Part shown: positions 40,538 through 49,705 of the stretch, piece by piece
How the letters are laid out: the number at the start of each line of letters is the position of its first letter
How positions within the stretch are numbered: position 1 is the stretch's first letter
Assembly: GCF_001507645.1 (NCBI RefSeq)
Contig: NZ_CP013909.1
Span: forward strand, 3,782,001-3,846,000
Length of the DNA: 64,000 bases
From: Hymenobacter sedentarius
GTDB lineage: Bacteria; Bacteroidota; Bacteroidia; Cytophagales; Hymenobacteraceae
Direction: 5' to 3'
Notes under the pieces: generated by a model
The model's database searches: none
Told to the model about the DNA's origin: nothing
What the model saw: the letters and a program-made list of their open reading frames with translations, nothing else
Position numbers and translations under genes: made by a program

Positions 40538-43500
40538 TCAGCCCAACGTCAGCACCAAGTCGTCGGCTTGCACGCGGCTGCCTTCGGGCAGCACAATGCT
40601 GTCGACCACCACATCCTGCGGCGCAGTGATGGTGGTTTCCATCTTCATGGCTTCGATGACGAAGAGCGGCGTGTTTTTGGGCGCGGACTGGCCGGGCTTC
40701 ACCAGCACCTTGCTCAACATGCCTTGCAGCGGCGCGCCCACCTGGTGCGGATTGGCCTTGTCGGCTTTGGCGTTGCTGACCTTGGTGACGGCCACTGACT
40801 GGTCGCGCACTTGTAGGTTGCGGGTCTGGCCGTTGAGGGTGAAGAAAATGGTGCGGTAGCCTTCCTCGTTGAGCGTGCCCACCGACTCGACACGCACAAT
40901 TACCGACTTGCCCCGGGCTATTTCGATGATGGTTTCCTCGCCCGGCTTGAGGCCGTAGAAGAATACCGACGTGGGCACTTTGCTCACGTCGCCGAACTTC
41001 AGGCGGTGCGCCCAGTATTCCTCGAACACCTTGGGATACAGCAGCGACGAGAGCATGTCGGTGAACTTCCCGCCCGGAAACTTCTCCTGAAATGCTGCCC
41101 ACTCCTTATCAAAGTCGATGGGTGCCAAGTGCTCGTTGGGCCGGTCGGTAAACGGCGTCTCGTTTTTGAGAATGAGCTTCTGCAGCTCGGCGGGCCAGCC
41201 TCCCTCGGGCTGCCCAATGTCGCCGCGAAACAGCTCGCGCACCGATTCGGGGAAGTTCAGGGTTTCGCCTTTTTCCATCACGTCTTGAGGCGTGAGGTTG
41301 TTGCTCACCATGAACAAGGCCATGTCGCCCACCACTTTGCTGCTCGGCGTCACCTTCACAATGTCGCCAAACAAGTCGTTCACGTCGGCAAAGCGCTGCT
41401 TCACTTCTTCAAACTTGTCGAGCAGGCCCAGCGAGGCCGCCTGCGGGCGCAGGTTGGAGTACTGCCCGCCCGGAATCTCGTGCTGGAACACCTCCGAGGT
41501 GCCTGCTTTCAGGCCCGACTCGAAAGGATAGTACATTTCGCGCACCGCTTCCCAGTAGTTGCTGAACTCGTTTAACGACTGCTGGTTGAACTCGCGGTGG
41601 CGCGGCGTGTGGCGCAGCATTTCTACCACCGAGTTGAAATTGGGCTGCGAAGTGAGGCCCGATAAGGAGCCAAGCGCCACGTCGATAACGTTGACGCCGG
41701 CTTCCACGGCCTTGGCGTAGGTAGCCGCCTGCAGCGACGACGTGTCGTGAGTATGCAGGTGAATTGGCAGCTTCACGGTGTCGCGCAGGCCCTGTATCAG
41801 CTCTGTGGCGGCGTAGGGCTTGAGCAGGCCGGCCATGTCCTTGATGCAGAGGATGTGCGCGCCGGCATCTTCGAGCTGCTTGGCCAGCTTCAGGTAATAG
41901 TCGAGCGTGTACTTGGTGCGGCTGGGGTCGAGAATGTCGCCGGTGTAGCAGATGCAGGCTTCGGCCAGCCGGTCGGTTTTGTTGCGCACGAAGCCGATGC
42001 ACGCCTCCATGCCCTTGAGCCAGTTCAGGGAATCGAAAATGCGGAATACATCGACGCCAGTTTCGGCGGCCTGCTGCACAAACCGCTCGGTCAGGTTGTC
42101 CGGGTAGGCCTTGTAGCCCACGCCGTTGGCCCCGCGGATGAGCATTTGCAGCAGAATGTTGGGGATGGCTTCGCGCAGCTTGGCCAGCCGCTCCCACGGG
42201 TCTTCGCGCAGGAAGCGCAGAGCCACGTCGAAGGTGGCGCCGCCCCAGACTTCCAGGGAGAAGGTTTGGGGGTGCTGCTGGGCGTAGGCGCCGGCCACTT
42301 TCAGCATGTCCCAGGTGCGCATGCGGGTGGCCAGCAGGCTTTGGTGGGCGTCGCGCAGGGTGGTGTCGGTGTAGTGCACCAGGGGGTCGGCGCGCAGCCA
42401 CTGGGCAAAGCCTTCTGGGCCCAGCTCGTGCAGCTTCTGCTTGGTGCCGGGCGCGGGCGCCGCGTGGTCGAACTGCGGGAGGCGCGGCCGGCGCGGGTTG
42501 GCGCGCGGGTCGAGCAGGTTTTTCACGTCGGGGTTGCCGTTCACCACCACTTCGCCAATGAAGCCGAGCAGGCGCGTGGCCCGGTCTTGGCGGGTCTCAA
42601 ACTTGAACAGCTCGGGGTGGTCCTTGATAAAATCAACGTTGGCCTGGCCGGCCTGAAACTCCGCGTTGCCAACAATATTCTTCAGGAACTGGATGTTGGT
42701 TTGAACGCCGCGCACCCGGAATTCGTCGAGGCTGCGCAGCATTTTCTGGGCCGCGCCCTGCAGCGTGGGCGCATGGGCCGACACCTTTACCAGCATCGAA
42801 TCGAAAAACGGCGACACCACCACGCCCTGGTACACCGAGCCCTCGTCGAGCCGGATGCCGAAGCCGCCGGCCGCCCGATAAGCCACGATGGTGCCGTAGT
42901 CGGGCTTGAAGTCCTTTTCGGGGTTTTCGGTGGTGATGCGGCACTGGATGGCGAAGCCCGCCCGCAGCGGCACCACGTCGGGGCCCAGCCCAATTTCGGG
43001 GTCGTTGAGCTGGTAGCCGGCGGCGATATAAATCTGGGTTTTAATCAGGTCCACGCCCGTAATCATCTCCGTTACGGTGTGCTCCACCTGGATGCGGGGG
43101 TTCACTTCGATGAAGTATATCCGGTCCTGCTCGGGGTTCACCAGGAACTCCACGGTGCCCACGTTGTCGTAGCCCACGGCCCGCCCGATGCGCAGGGCGT
43201 ACTCGTATAGGAGGTGGCGCTGGTGGTCGGGTAGGTTCATGGCCGGGGCCACTTCCACCACTTTCTGGAAGCGGCGCTGCACCGAGCAGTCGCGCTCGTA
43301 GAGGTGCACGAGGTGGCCGTGGTGGTCACCCACCAACTGCACCTCGATGTGCTTGGGCCGCTCCACGAATTTTTCCAGGAACACGGTGTCGTCGCCGAAG
43401 GCATTCATGGCCTCGTTGCGGGCCTCAAAAAAGCCTTTTTCCAGCTGCTCGTCGTCGCGGATGATGCGCATGCCGCGCCCGCCGCCGCCGCTGGCCGCCT

Positions 43501-43978
43501 TCAGCATCACGGGGTAGCCAATGCGGTTGGCCTCGGTTCTGGCGGTTTCGAAATCGACTAGGTCGGCCTCGCTGCTTTCAATCTGGGGCACCTGGCAGCG
43601 TTGGGCTACTTCCTTTGCCCGCACCTTGTCGCCGAGGGCTTCCATTACCTCGGGCCGGGGACCGACGAAAACGATGCCTTCCTCGGCGCAGCGGCGCGAG
43701 AGCGTGGCGTTTTCGCTCAGAAAGCCGTAGCCCGGGTGAATGGCGTTGGCCCCGTTCTCCTTGGCCACCCGCAGCAGGCCTTCGATGTCGAGGTAGGGCT
43801 TCAGCGGCTCGTCGTCGCGGCCTATCTGGTAGGCTTCGTCGGCCTTGTAGCGGTGCAGCGAGTACCGGTCTTCGTAGGTATAAACGGCTACCGTGGGGAT
43901 GTTGAGCTCGGTGGCGGCGCGCATCACGCGAATGGCAATTTCGCCACGGTTGGCGACCAGGAGTTTGGTTATGTTCAT
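40538..43978 (-). CDS. pyc: Pyruvate carboxylase
   Basis: An 1146-residue biotin enzyme that carboxylates pyruvate to oxaloacetate, an anaplerotic reaction. Domains in order: biotin carboxylase (MNITKLLVANRGEIAIRV; ATP-grasp loop KAASGGGGRGMRII), the aldolase-type carboxyltransferase with the metal site (TDTTLRDAHQSLLATRM), and the biotin carboxyl carrier with biotinyl Lys 1112 in EAMKMETT. Full length for the family. The start at 43978 is the standard ATG; a TTG six codons upstream is less likely. Own unit, ended by a terminator. Confidence 0.96.
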   Translation of the reverse strand: MNITKLLVANRGEIAIRVMRAATELNIPTVAVYTYEDRYSLHRYKADEAYQIGRDDEPLKPYLDIEGLLRVAKENGANAIHPGYGFLSENATLSRRCAEEGIVFVGPRPEVMEALGDKVRAKEVAQRCQVPQIESSEADLVDFETARTEANRIGYPVMLKAASGGGGRGMRIIRDDEQLEKGFFEARNEAMNAFGDDTVFLEKFVERPKHIEVQLVGDHHGHLVHLYERDCSVQRRFQKVVEVAPAMNLPDHQRHLLYEYALRIGRAVGYDNVGTVEFLVNPEQDRIYFIEVNPRIQVEHTVTEMITGVDLIKTQIYIAAGYQLNDPEIGLGPDVVPLRAGFAIQCRITTENPEKDFKPDYGTIVAYRAAGGFGIRLDEGSVYQGVVVSPFFDSMLVKVSAHAPTLQGAAQKMLRSLDEFRVRGVQTNIQFLKNIVGNAEFQAGQANVDFIKDHPELFKFETRQDRATRLLGFIGEVVVNGNPDVKNLLDPRANPRRPRLPQFDHAAPAPGTKQKLHELGPEGFAQWLRADPLVHYTDTTLRDAHQSLLATRMRTWDMLKVAGAYAQQHPQTFSLEVWGGATFDVALRFLREDPWERLAKLREAIPNILLQMLIRGANGVGYKAYPDNLTERFVQQAAETGVDVFRIFDSLNWLKGMEACIGFVRNKTDRLAEACICYTGDILDPSRTKYTLDYYLKLAKQLEDAGAHILCIKDMAGLLKPYAATELIQGLRDTVKLPIHLHTHDTSSLQAATYAKAVEAGVNVIDVALGSLSGLTSQPNFNSVVEMLRHTPRHREFNQQSLNEFSNYWEAVREMYYPFESGLKAGTSEVFQHEIPGGQYSNLRPQAASLGLLDKFEEVKQRFADVNDLFGDIVKVTPSSKVVGDMALFMVSNNLTPQDVMEKGETLNFPESVRELFRGDIGQPEGGWPAELQKLILKNETPFTDRPNEHLAPIDFDKEWAAFQEKFPGGKFTDMLSSLLYPKVFEEYWAHRLKFGDVSKVPTSVFFYGLKPGEETIIEIARGKSVIVRVESVGTLNEEGYRTIFFTLNGQTRNLQVRDQSVAVTKVSNAKADKANPHQVGAPLQGMLSKVLVKPGQSAPKNTPLFVIEAMKMETTITAPQDVVVDSIVLPEGSRVQADDLVLTLG

Positions 43979-44100
43979 ATGCGAGGAGTAAGACAAGCGC
44001 GCTTACGGCGAAACTACGTCATAGGCTGCCCAATTTAGGATTTGCCTGGAGTAGAATTACGCAGCTCAGGTGCAGCAAATACCTGATAGCTGTATACCGC

Positions 44101-44108
44101 TATATTTG
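44101..44108 (+). promoter_or_regulatory. TATATTTG promoter element
   Basis: Exact -7 consensus, about 35 nt before the ATG at 44143. The -33 TTG is not obvious. Confidence 0.45.
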
Positions 44109-44142
44109 GCTCAACTTGGCTGCGACAGTCCGCCCTTTGCTT

Positions 44143-44745
44143 ATGATGCGCTTCCGCTATCTCCCCGCCCTGCTGCTAAGCCTGGCGGCGCGGGCACAAT
44201 CGGCGGCGCCGCTTCCGGCTCCTGCCAGCCCAGGCGCTTGGGGCGGTGGCATTGGCATCGGCAATGGCCTGGAAATCCACGCTGATTACCTCAAAGGGCA
44301 CCTGCTGCTAGTGGGACGCAGCCGCTATAAGTGGTGGGGGCCCCAGGAAGGCCCCGGTTCCAGCAACTTGCTACAGAATTTCAACACCCGTTCGCGGCAG
44401 ACCGAAGTGGCCGCCCTGGCCGGCTACGGCCTACCCGTAGGCCGCGGCCTTGCTTATGCAGCAGCCGGCGTGGGCTACGTAGCCGGCCGGGAGCTCGGAG
44501 CCTACTGCTACACGATTAGAAGCAACAACTTCTTTTCCAACGACACCCATTACTATGCTTACCGCAGCTACCAGGCCATTGGAGTTCCGCTGGAAGTGGG
44601 CTTGCTAACCCCGGGCACGAAACGGGGCTTGGGTATCGGGCTCGCGTTTCAAACTAACCTCAACCCCGAGAAGTCCGTGTACTGCCTGCTCCTCACGTTC
44701 TGGGGCGGCCAGCTTGGCGCTTCCCCTTCGGGCCACGGCAACTAA
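44143..44745 (+). CDS. Small secreted beta-barrel-like protein
   Basis: A 200-residue secreted protein. The ATG at 44143 (MMRFRYLPALLLSLAARAQ) gives a compact signal peptide; the longer TTG frame adds 9 residues. Gly-rich alternating strands (GYGLPVGRGLAYAAAGVGYV) suggest a small outer-membrane beta-barrel. Its stop TAA overlaps the possible ATG of the next frame (TAATG), so the pair may be translationally coupled. Family not recognised. Confidence 0.72.
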   Translation: MMRFRYLPALLLSLAARAQSAAPLPAPASPGAWGGGIGIGNGLEIHADYLKGHLLLVGRSRYKWWGPQEGPGSSNLLQNFNTRSRQTEVAALAGYGLPVGRGLAYAAAGVGYVAGRELGAYCYTIRSNNFFSNDTHYYAYRSYQAIGVPLEVGLLTPGTKRGLGIGLAFQTNLNPEKSVYCLLLTFWGGQLGASPSGHGN

Positions 44746-44792
44746 TGGCCCAGCAGCTCACGCCTTATTTACCCGCCACTTTTCCTGCCACG

Positions 44793-45389
44793 ATGCGTCC
44801 ACTTCTTACTCACTTGCACGGACATATGCTCTTCATGGGGTTATTGCCCCTGGTGGTCGGCTGCTCGCTTACGTCCAGCGAAGTGGAGCCGAACTTGCCC
44901 ACCGGACGCATCAGCGGCGGCAACACGCTCGTTTACCAGGCCGAGGGGTTGCCCGTGGTGGCTCACAACGATTCCAGCTTCGGCACCATCATCAGCTCAA
45001 TATTTGGCGGAAAGGGCCCGGTTAGCGGCTATCTGGATTTCACCAACCAGCTGGTTATTCATGGGGTGGATAGCCAGAACCCGCCGGCAGCCGGCCAAAA
45101 GCAGCACGTGCTGCACCTGGAGTTGCCCGCGTTTCAAGGACCAGGCACTTACGCACTTGGCGCGCCGGAGACATTCTACCAAGTGTCGGTGTTCAACAGC
45201 GACAAGCGCTTGGATTCGCCCCTGACTTTCTATCCCGTTTCAGCACCAGGGGCGCGGGTTACGGTTACGCAATGGGATGCTGCAAGCAGGCACCTGCAAG
45301 GCACTTTCTCAGTGAAGTTGGTTGAGCAGGGCACTGGTCAGTCGGTGGCGCTCACCGACGGGCGTTTCGACCTGATTCTCGACCAGTAG
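44793..45389 (+). CDS. Predicted lipoprotein, DUF6252-like
   Basis: A 198-residue predicted lipoprotein. From the ATG at 44793 the signal ends at LVVGC, with Cys 24 for lipidation. The frame also extends to an ATG at 44745, which overlaps the previous stop codon as TAATG, but that would put 39 residues before the Cys. The mature region is strand-rich (VSGYLDFTNQLVIHGVDSQN; VTVTQWDAASRHLQGTFSVK) like small Bacteroidota lipoproteins of the DUF6252 kind. Function unknown. Confidence 0.72.
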   Translation: MRPLLTHLHGHMLFMGLLPLVVGCSLTSSEVEPNLPTGRISGGNTLVYQAEGLPVVAHNDSSFGTIISSIFGGKGPVSGYLDFTNQLVIHGVDSQNPPAAGQKQHVLHLELPAFQGPGTYALGAPETFYQVSVFNSDKRLDSPLTFYPVSAPGARVTVTQWDAASRHLQGTFSVKLVEQGTGQSVALTDGRFDLILDQ

Positions 45390-45471
45390 CCTCCGCGGCC
45401 GGGCGGCAAAACATGTGGGCAGCATAGGGGTTAGGAAGTCATCTCCCGCCCGCTATTCTTCACTTCCCCGC

Positions 45472-46185
45472 ATGGATTTCACCGACAAAAACATTCTGCT
45501 CATCGGCGCCTCGTCGGGCATCGGCTTGGCCACGGCGCAGCTGCTCAGCCAGCTGCACGTGAACTTGTTCACCGCCTCCCGGCACCTGTCGCCGGAGCTG
45601 GAAGCCCTGGGCACCACGCACATTGTCTATGATGCCACCCAGCCCGTCGGCACTGCTTTCGACGGGTTGCCGGAGGTGCTGCATGGCGTGGCTTACTTCC
45701 CGGGCAGCATCAAGCTGCGGCCGTTCGAGCGCATTCCCACCGATGATTTTCAGGCCGATTTTGACTTAAATGTGCTGGGTGCCGTGCGGGTGCTGCAAGC
45801 CACCATCAAGCGCCTGAAAAAGGCCGAAGGCGCCTCCGTGGTGCTGTTCAGCACCGTAGCCGCCGATACGGGCATGAGCTTCCACACCAGCATCGCCACG
45901 GCCAAGGCGGCGGTGGAAGGCCTCACCCGGTCGCTGGCCGCTGAGTACGCCGCCAGCGGCGTGCGGGTCAACTGCATCGCGCCTTCCCTTACCAACACGC
46001 CCCTGGCTGCGGCCTTGCTCAACTCGCCCGAGAAGGTGGAAGCCGGCGGCAAGCGCCACCCCTTGCAGCGCATCGGCCAGCCCCAGGACCTGGCGTACAC
46101 GGCCTCGTTCTTGCTCTCCGACCACAGCTCTTTTGTCACCGGCCAAGTGCTGGCCGTGGACGGCGGCCTGGGCAAGCTGAAATAG
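45472..46185 (+). CDS. Short-chain dehydrogenase/reductase lacking the catalytic Tyr
   Basis: A 237-residue Rossmann-fold protein with the cofactor loop GASSGIG at residues 12-18 and CIAPSLTNTPL near the C-terminus. Ser 127 and Lys 145 of the SDR catalytic set are present, but the Tyr four residues before the Lys is Ile 141 (SFHTSIATAK), so a classical reductase reaction is doubtful. Start at the ATG at 45472. Next to a photolyase gene on the same strand, followed by a TetR regulator and an ABC1 kinase. A role coupled to light or quinone metabolism is a guess from context. Confidence 0.85.
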   Translation: MDFTDKNILLIGASSGIGLATAQLLSQLHVNLFTASRHLSPELEALGTTHIVYDATQPVGTAFDGLPEVLHGVAYFPGSIKLRPFERIPTDDFQADFDLNVLGAVRVLQATIKRLKKAEGASVVLFSTVAADTGMSFHTSIATAKAAVEGLTRSLAAEYAASGVRVNCIAPSLTNTPLAAALLNSPEKVEAGGKRHPLQRIGQPQDLAYTASFLLSDHSSFVTGQVLAVDGGLGKLK

Positions 46186-46204
46186 GAGCCCGGTTGTCAG
46201 CTAT

Positions 46205-46293
46205 TAGTTGTCAGTTGCTCGTTGTCAGTTTTCAGCAACAGCCAGCTAGTGGTAGTAGAAAACCAACAACTGACAACGAGCAACTGACAACTA
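46205..46293. repeat. Perfect 26 bp inverted repeat before the photolyase gene
   Basis: Arms 46205-46230 and 46268-46293 are exact reverse complements built from GTTGTCAGTTGCTCGTTGTC units, with a 37-base loop. The photolyase ATG begins 9 nt after the right arm. Confidence 0.9.
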
Positions 46294-46302
46294 GACTAAA
46301 CT

Positions 46303-47628
46303 ATGAAAATCTGCATTTTCTGGCACCGGCGCGACCTGCGCCTTCACGACAATGCCGGCCTGGCCGCCGCCCTGGCCAGCGGCCTGCCGGTGGTACCACT
46401 TTTCATCTACGACCAGGACATTCTCGACCACCTGCCCAATAAGGCAGATGCCCGGCTCACCTACATTTTTGATGAAGTGGAGCGGCTGGCCGCGGCCACC
46501 GAAGCGGCCGGCGGCACCTTCCTGGCGCGCTACGGCAAGCCGGTGGAAGTGCTGGAAAAGCTAGTCCAGGAGTTTAAGGTGGCGGCTGTGCACACCAACG
46601 AAGACTACGAGCCCTACGCCACCCAGCGCGACACCGAGGTAGGCACGATGCTGCAAAAGCATGGGGTGAAATTTCTGCTTTACAAAGACCAGGTCATCTT
46701 CGCCAAGGATGAAATCCTGACCAAATCGGGCACCGTGCCCAAGGTATTCGGCGCCTACCATAAAGCCTACCTGGCCAAGCTCACCGATGCAATGCTGTTG
46801 CCCTTCGGCTCGGCTGCGGCCTTCACCAAGGCTCGTTTGCAGCAGCTTGAGCCAGCCCAAGCCGGCCCCCGCCCCACCCTGGCCAGCTTGGGCTTCGAGC
46901 GGCTGGAGCAATACGTGCCCACCGCCGACCTGCCCGCCGAGGCCGTGGTGCGTACCTACGACAGCACCCGCAACATACCCGCCCTGCAAAATGGCAGCAC
47001 CCGCATATCGGTGCAGCTGCGCTTCGGCACCCTCAGCGTGCGGCAGGTGATGCGCCAGGCGAAGGCCCTGAATTCGAAGCTGCTTTCCGAAATCATGTGG
47101 CGCGATTTCTTCATGATGCTGCTCTGGCACTTTCCCAACACCGCTACCGAAGCGTATGACCCCAAAATGCGGAACGTGCCTTACCGCAACAACGAGCAGG
47201 AGTTCCAAGCCTGGTGCGAGGGCCGCACGGGCTACCCACTGGTGGATGCTGGCATGCGCGAGCTCAACGCCACCGGCTACCTGCCCAACCGCGTGCGCAT
47301 TGCCACAGCCGGCTTTTTGGTGAAGCACCTGTTTATCGACTGGCGGTGGGGCGAACGGTATTTTGCCGATAAGCTGATGGACTACGAACTGGCCAACAAT
47401 GTGGGCAACTGGCAGTGGGTGGCCGGCACGGGAGCGGTAGCAGCCCCGTGGTTTCGGGTGTACAGCCCTCAAAACCAACAGGAAACCGTGGACCCCGAAC
47501 TGGAATACGTGAAACGGTGGGTGCCCGAAGTGGGCACCGCCGCCTACCCCGCCCCCATTGTCGACCACACGTTTGCCCGCCAACGGTCGGGGGAAGCCCT
47601 GCGGGCGGCCCGCAATGCGGCATTGTAA
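46303..47628 (+). CDS. phrB: Deoxyribodipyrimidine photolyase / cryptochrome family
   Basis: A 441-residue flavoprotein that repairs UV cyclobutane dimers using light. The N-terminal antenna domain begins with CIFWHRRDLRLHDNAGL. The FAD-binding C-terminal domain has WCEGRTGYPLVDAGMREL, IMWRDFFMMLLWHFP, VRIATAGFLVKHLFIDWRWG and the end block NNVGNWQWVAGTGA. The residues expected for DNA-dimer repair are present, so class I CPD photolyase is the likeliest reading; a signalling cryptochrome cannot be excluded. Lies downstream of an SDR gene in an apparent operon. Confidence 0.93.
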   Translation: MKICIFWHRRDLRLHDNAGLAAALASGLPVVPLFIYDQDILDHLPNKADARLTYIFDEVERLAAATEAAGGTFLARYGKPVEVLEKLVQEFKVAAVHTNEDYEPYATQRDTEVGTMLQKHGVKFLLYKDQVIFAKDEILTKSGTVPKVFGAYHKAYLAKLTDAMLLPFGSAAAFTKARLQQLEPAQAGPRPTLASLGFERLEQYVPTADLPAEAVVRTYDSTRNIPALQNGSTRISVQLRFGTLSVRQVMRQAKALNSKLLSEIMWRDFFMMLLWHFPNTATEAYDPKMRNVPYRNNEQEFQAWCEGRTGYPLVDAGMRELNATGYLPNRVRIATAGFLVKHLFIDWRWGERYFADKLMDYELANNVGNWQWVAGTGAVAAPWFRVYSPQNQQETVDPELEYVKRWVPEVGTAAYPAPIVDHTFARQRSGEALRAARNAAL

Positions 47629-47680
47629 ACCGTAGCGCAGCAGGCTCGAACCTATGCCCTACCGAGGCGGTTCCAACTAC

Positions 47681-48310
47681 ATGGAAAAGGACCGCATCAA
47701 ACAAGCCTATCTCAGCTTCGTGCTCAACGAAGGCCACCCGCCGCAGTCGGTGTTTAAGCTCACGCAGCAGCTGGGCATTGCGGAGCAGGAATTCTACCAG
47801 CACTACCCCAATTTTGAAGCCATCGACCGCGAGTTGTGGGCCGATTTTGGCCGGCAGACGCGCACCGCTGCCGCATCCGAGCCCGTGTGGGAAAGCTACG
47901 GCAGCCGCGAAAAGCTGCTGGCCTTCTACTACACGCTGCTCGAGATTCTCAAGCAAAACCGCTCGTATGCCCTCATGAGCCTGCGCCGCTCGCTGCACCG
48001 CATGCCGGCGCTCACGCCCCGCGTGCTCGACGATTTCCGGCAGGATTTTGAGCTGTTTGTGAGCGACTTGCTGCGCGACGGCCGGGTGAGCGGCGAAATC
48101 GCCAACCGCCCACTGGTGCAGGAAGGCTACCCCCGTTTATTCTGGCAGCAGGCGCTGTTCGTGCTGGGCTTTTTTGCCAAAGACGACACCGTAAACTTCG
48201 AGCGCACCGATGCCGCCGTGGAAAAAGCCGTGACGCTAAGCTTCGACCTGGTGGGCCGCAACACCCTGGATTCGGCCGTGGATTTCGTGCGGTTTTTGGT
48301 GCGTCGCTAA
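47681..48310 (+). CDS. TetR-family transcriptional regulator
   Basis: A 209-residue TetR-type repressor. The N-terminal helix-turn-helix is visible (PQSVFKLTQQLGIAEQEFYQ, then HYPNFEAIDRELWADF), followed by an all-helical ligand-binding region. Start at the ATG at 47681 (MEKDRIKQAYLSFVL); nine residues upstream in the longer frame were left out. It is 10 bp from the ABC1 kinase gene and 52 bp after the photolyase gene, so it probably regulates this operon. The inducer is unknown. Confidence 0.85.
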   Translation: MEKDRIKQAYLSFVLNEGHPPQSVFKLTQQLGIAEQEFYQHYPNFEAIDRELWADFGRQTRTAAASEPVWESYGSREKLLAFYYTLLEILKQNRSYALMSLRRSLHRMPALTPRVLDDFRQDFELFVSDLLRDGRVSGEIANRPLVQEGYPRLFWQQALFVLGFFAKDDTVNFERTDAAVEKAVTLSFDLVGRNTLDSAVDFVRFLVRR

Positions 48311-48320
48311 TCCTGCCTTG

Positions 48321-49649
48321 ATGTCCGACGAACCCCAAACCTCCCTGCCCACCACCAAAGTGGCCCGGGCCGCGCGCTTTGCCAAAACCGGCATCAGCGT
48401 GGGCGCCAACTACGTGAAGCACTATGCCAAGCGGGCCGTGGGCGCCGAATCGACCACCGAAGACCTGCACGCGGCCAACGCCGCCGAGCTCTACGGCGCC
48501 CTGAGCGAGATGAAAGGCTCGGTACTGAAGGTGGCCCAGATGCTGGCGATGGAGAAAAACATGCTCCCCACCGCCTACGCCGACCAGTTTGCCAAAGCCC
48601 AGTACCAAACGCCGCCGCTCTCCGGCCCGCTGGTGGTGAAGGCTTTTCGCGATGCGTTTGGGCAGTCGCCCTATACCTTGTTCGACGAGTTTGAGCCCGA
48701 AGCCCGGCAGGCCGCCAGCATCGGCCAGGTGCATCTGGCCCGAAAGGACGGCCGCCCGCTGGCCGTGAAGGTGCAATACCCAGGCGTGGCCGCGAGCATT
48801 AAATCCGATATTAACTTGGTAAAACCCATTGCCCTGCGGGTGATGGGCCTCAGCGAAAGCCAGGTGCGGCCCTACCTGGAAGAAGTGGAAGCGCGCCTGC
48901 TGGAAGAAACCGACTACCAGTTGGAGCTGCGGCGCGGGCAGGAAATCGCGGCCCAATGCCAGGGGCTGCCGCACCTGGAGTTTCCGGCCTACTACCCGGA
49001 ATATTCCACGGCCCGCATTCTGACCATGGACTGGCTCGGCGGGCAGCACCTGAAAGAGTTTCTGACCACCAACCCAGCGCCGGAAGTCCGCAACCAGCTC
49101 GGCCAGGCGCTCTGGGACTTCTACCAGTTCCAGTTCAACACCCTGCACCGGCTGCACGCCGACCCGCACCCCGGCAACTTCCTGCTTCGCGCGGAGAACG
49201 GTGGCACTATGGGCGTGCTGGATTTCGGCTGCGTGAAAGACGTGCCGCAGGACGTGTACGAGCTGTTTACCGCCCTGCTGGCTCCCGAAACCATCGTCGA
49301 CGAAGCCCGGCTCGCCTCGCTGCTCACGCAGGCCGGCGTGCTGCGTGCCACCGATGCCCCGGCAATGCGGGTGCTCTACCTGCGGACCCTGCAGGTGTCG
49401 CTGGAGCTGGTGGGCCGCCCCTTCCGGCAGGCCACTTTCGACTTCGGCGACCCCACGTACATGGCCGCGCTCTACGCCCTGGGCGACGACCTGATGGCCG
49501 ACCCTGAACTGCGCAAGCAGCGCGAACCCCGCGGTTCCGAGCATTTCATTTACCTCAACCGCACCTACGTGGGCTTGTTTGCCCTACTAACTGAGCTGGG
49601 CGCTGTGATAGAAACCCACGTGCCCACTGTGGCTGAAGTTACAGTTTAG
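48321..49649 (+). CDS. ABC1/AarF/UbiB-family atypical kinase
   Basis: A 442-residue protein of the ABC1 (UbiB/COQ8) family, an atypical kinase-like ATPase needed for isoprenoid quinone metabolism in other organisms. The features run in order: AASIGQVHLA, VKVQYPG with the lysine, HADPHPGN for the catalytic loop and VLDFGCVKD. The family's early KxGQ motif appears as LKVAQML. No membrane segment is evident. The ATG at 48321 follows a TTG codon and is 10 bp from the TetR gene, so the two are translated together. Confidence 0.9.
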   Translation: MSDEPQTSLPTTKVARAARFAKTGISVGANYVKHYAKRAVGAESTTEDLHAANAAELYGALSEMKGSVLKVAQMLAMEKNMLPTAYADQFAKAQYQTPPLSGPLVVKAFRDAFGQSPYTLFDEFEPEARQAASIGQVHLARKDGRPLAVKVQYPGVAASIKSDINLVKPIALRVMGLSESQVRPYLEEVEARLLEETDYQLELRRGQEIAAQCQGLPHLEFPAYYPEYSTARILTMDWLGGQHLKEFLTTNPAPEVRNQLGQALWDFYQFQFNTLHRLHADPHPGNFLLRAENGGTMGVLDFGCVKDVPQDVYELFTALLAPETIVDEARLASLLTQAGVLRATDAPAMRVLYLRTLQVSLELVGRPFRQATFDFGDPTYMAALYALGDDLMADPELRKQREPRGSEHFIYLNRTYVGLFALLTELGAVIETHVPTVAEVTV

Positions 49650-49692
49650 CAATTTCAGAAATTGAGCTAAAAGCTGGCTCAACAGGCCGTGC

Positions 49693-49700
49693 TACCTTCG
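49693..49700 (+). promoter_or_regulatory. TACCTTCG element 5 nt before a start codon
   Basis: Close to TAnnTTTG, followed by the ATG at 49706. No good TTG is placed upstream, but the position repeats the leaderless pattern. Confidence 0.45.
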
Positions 49701-49705
49701 CGGCC

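Noticed and set aside
41747..43210. 487-codon frame opposite pyruvate carboxylase
   Set aside because: Antisense shadow of a canonical biotin enzyme.
48012..49544. 510-codon frame opposite the ABC1 kinase and TetR genes
   Set aside because: It spans two sense genes on the other strand and shows no motif.
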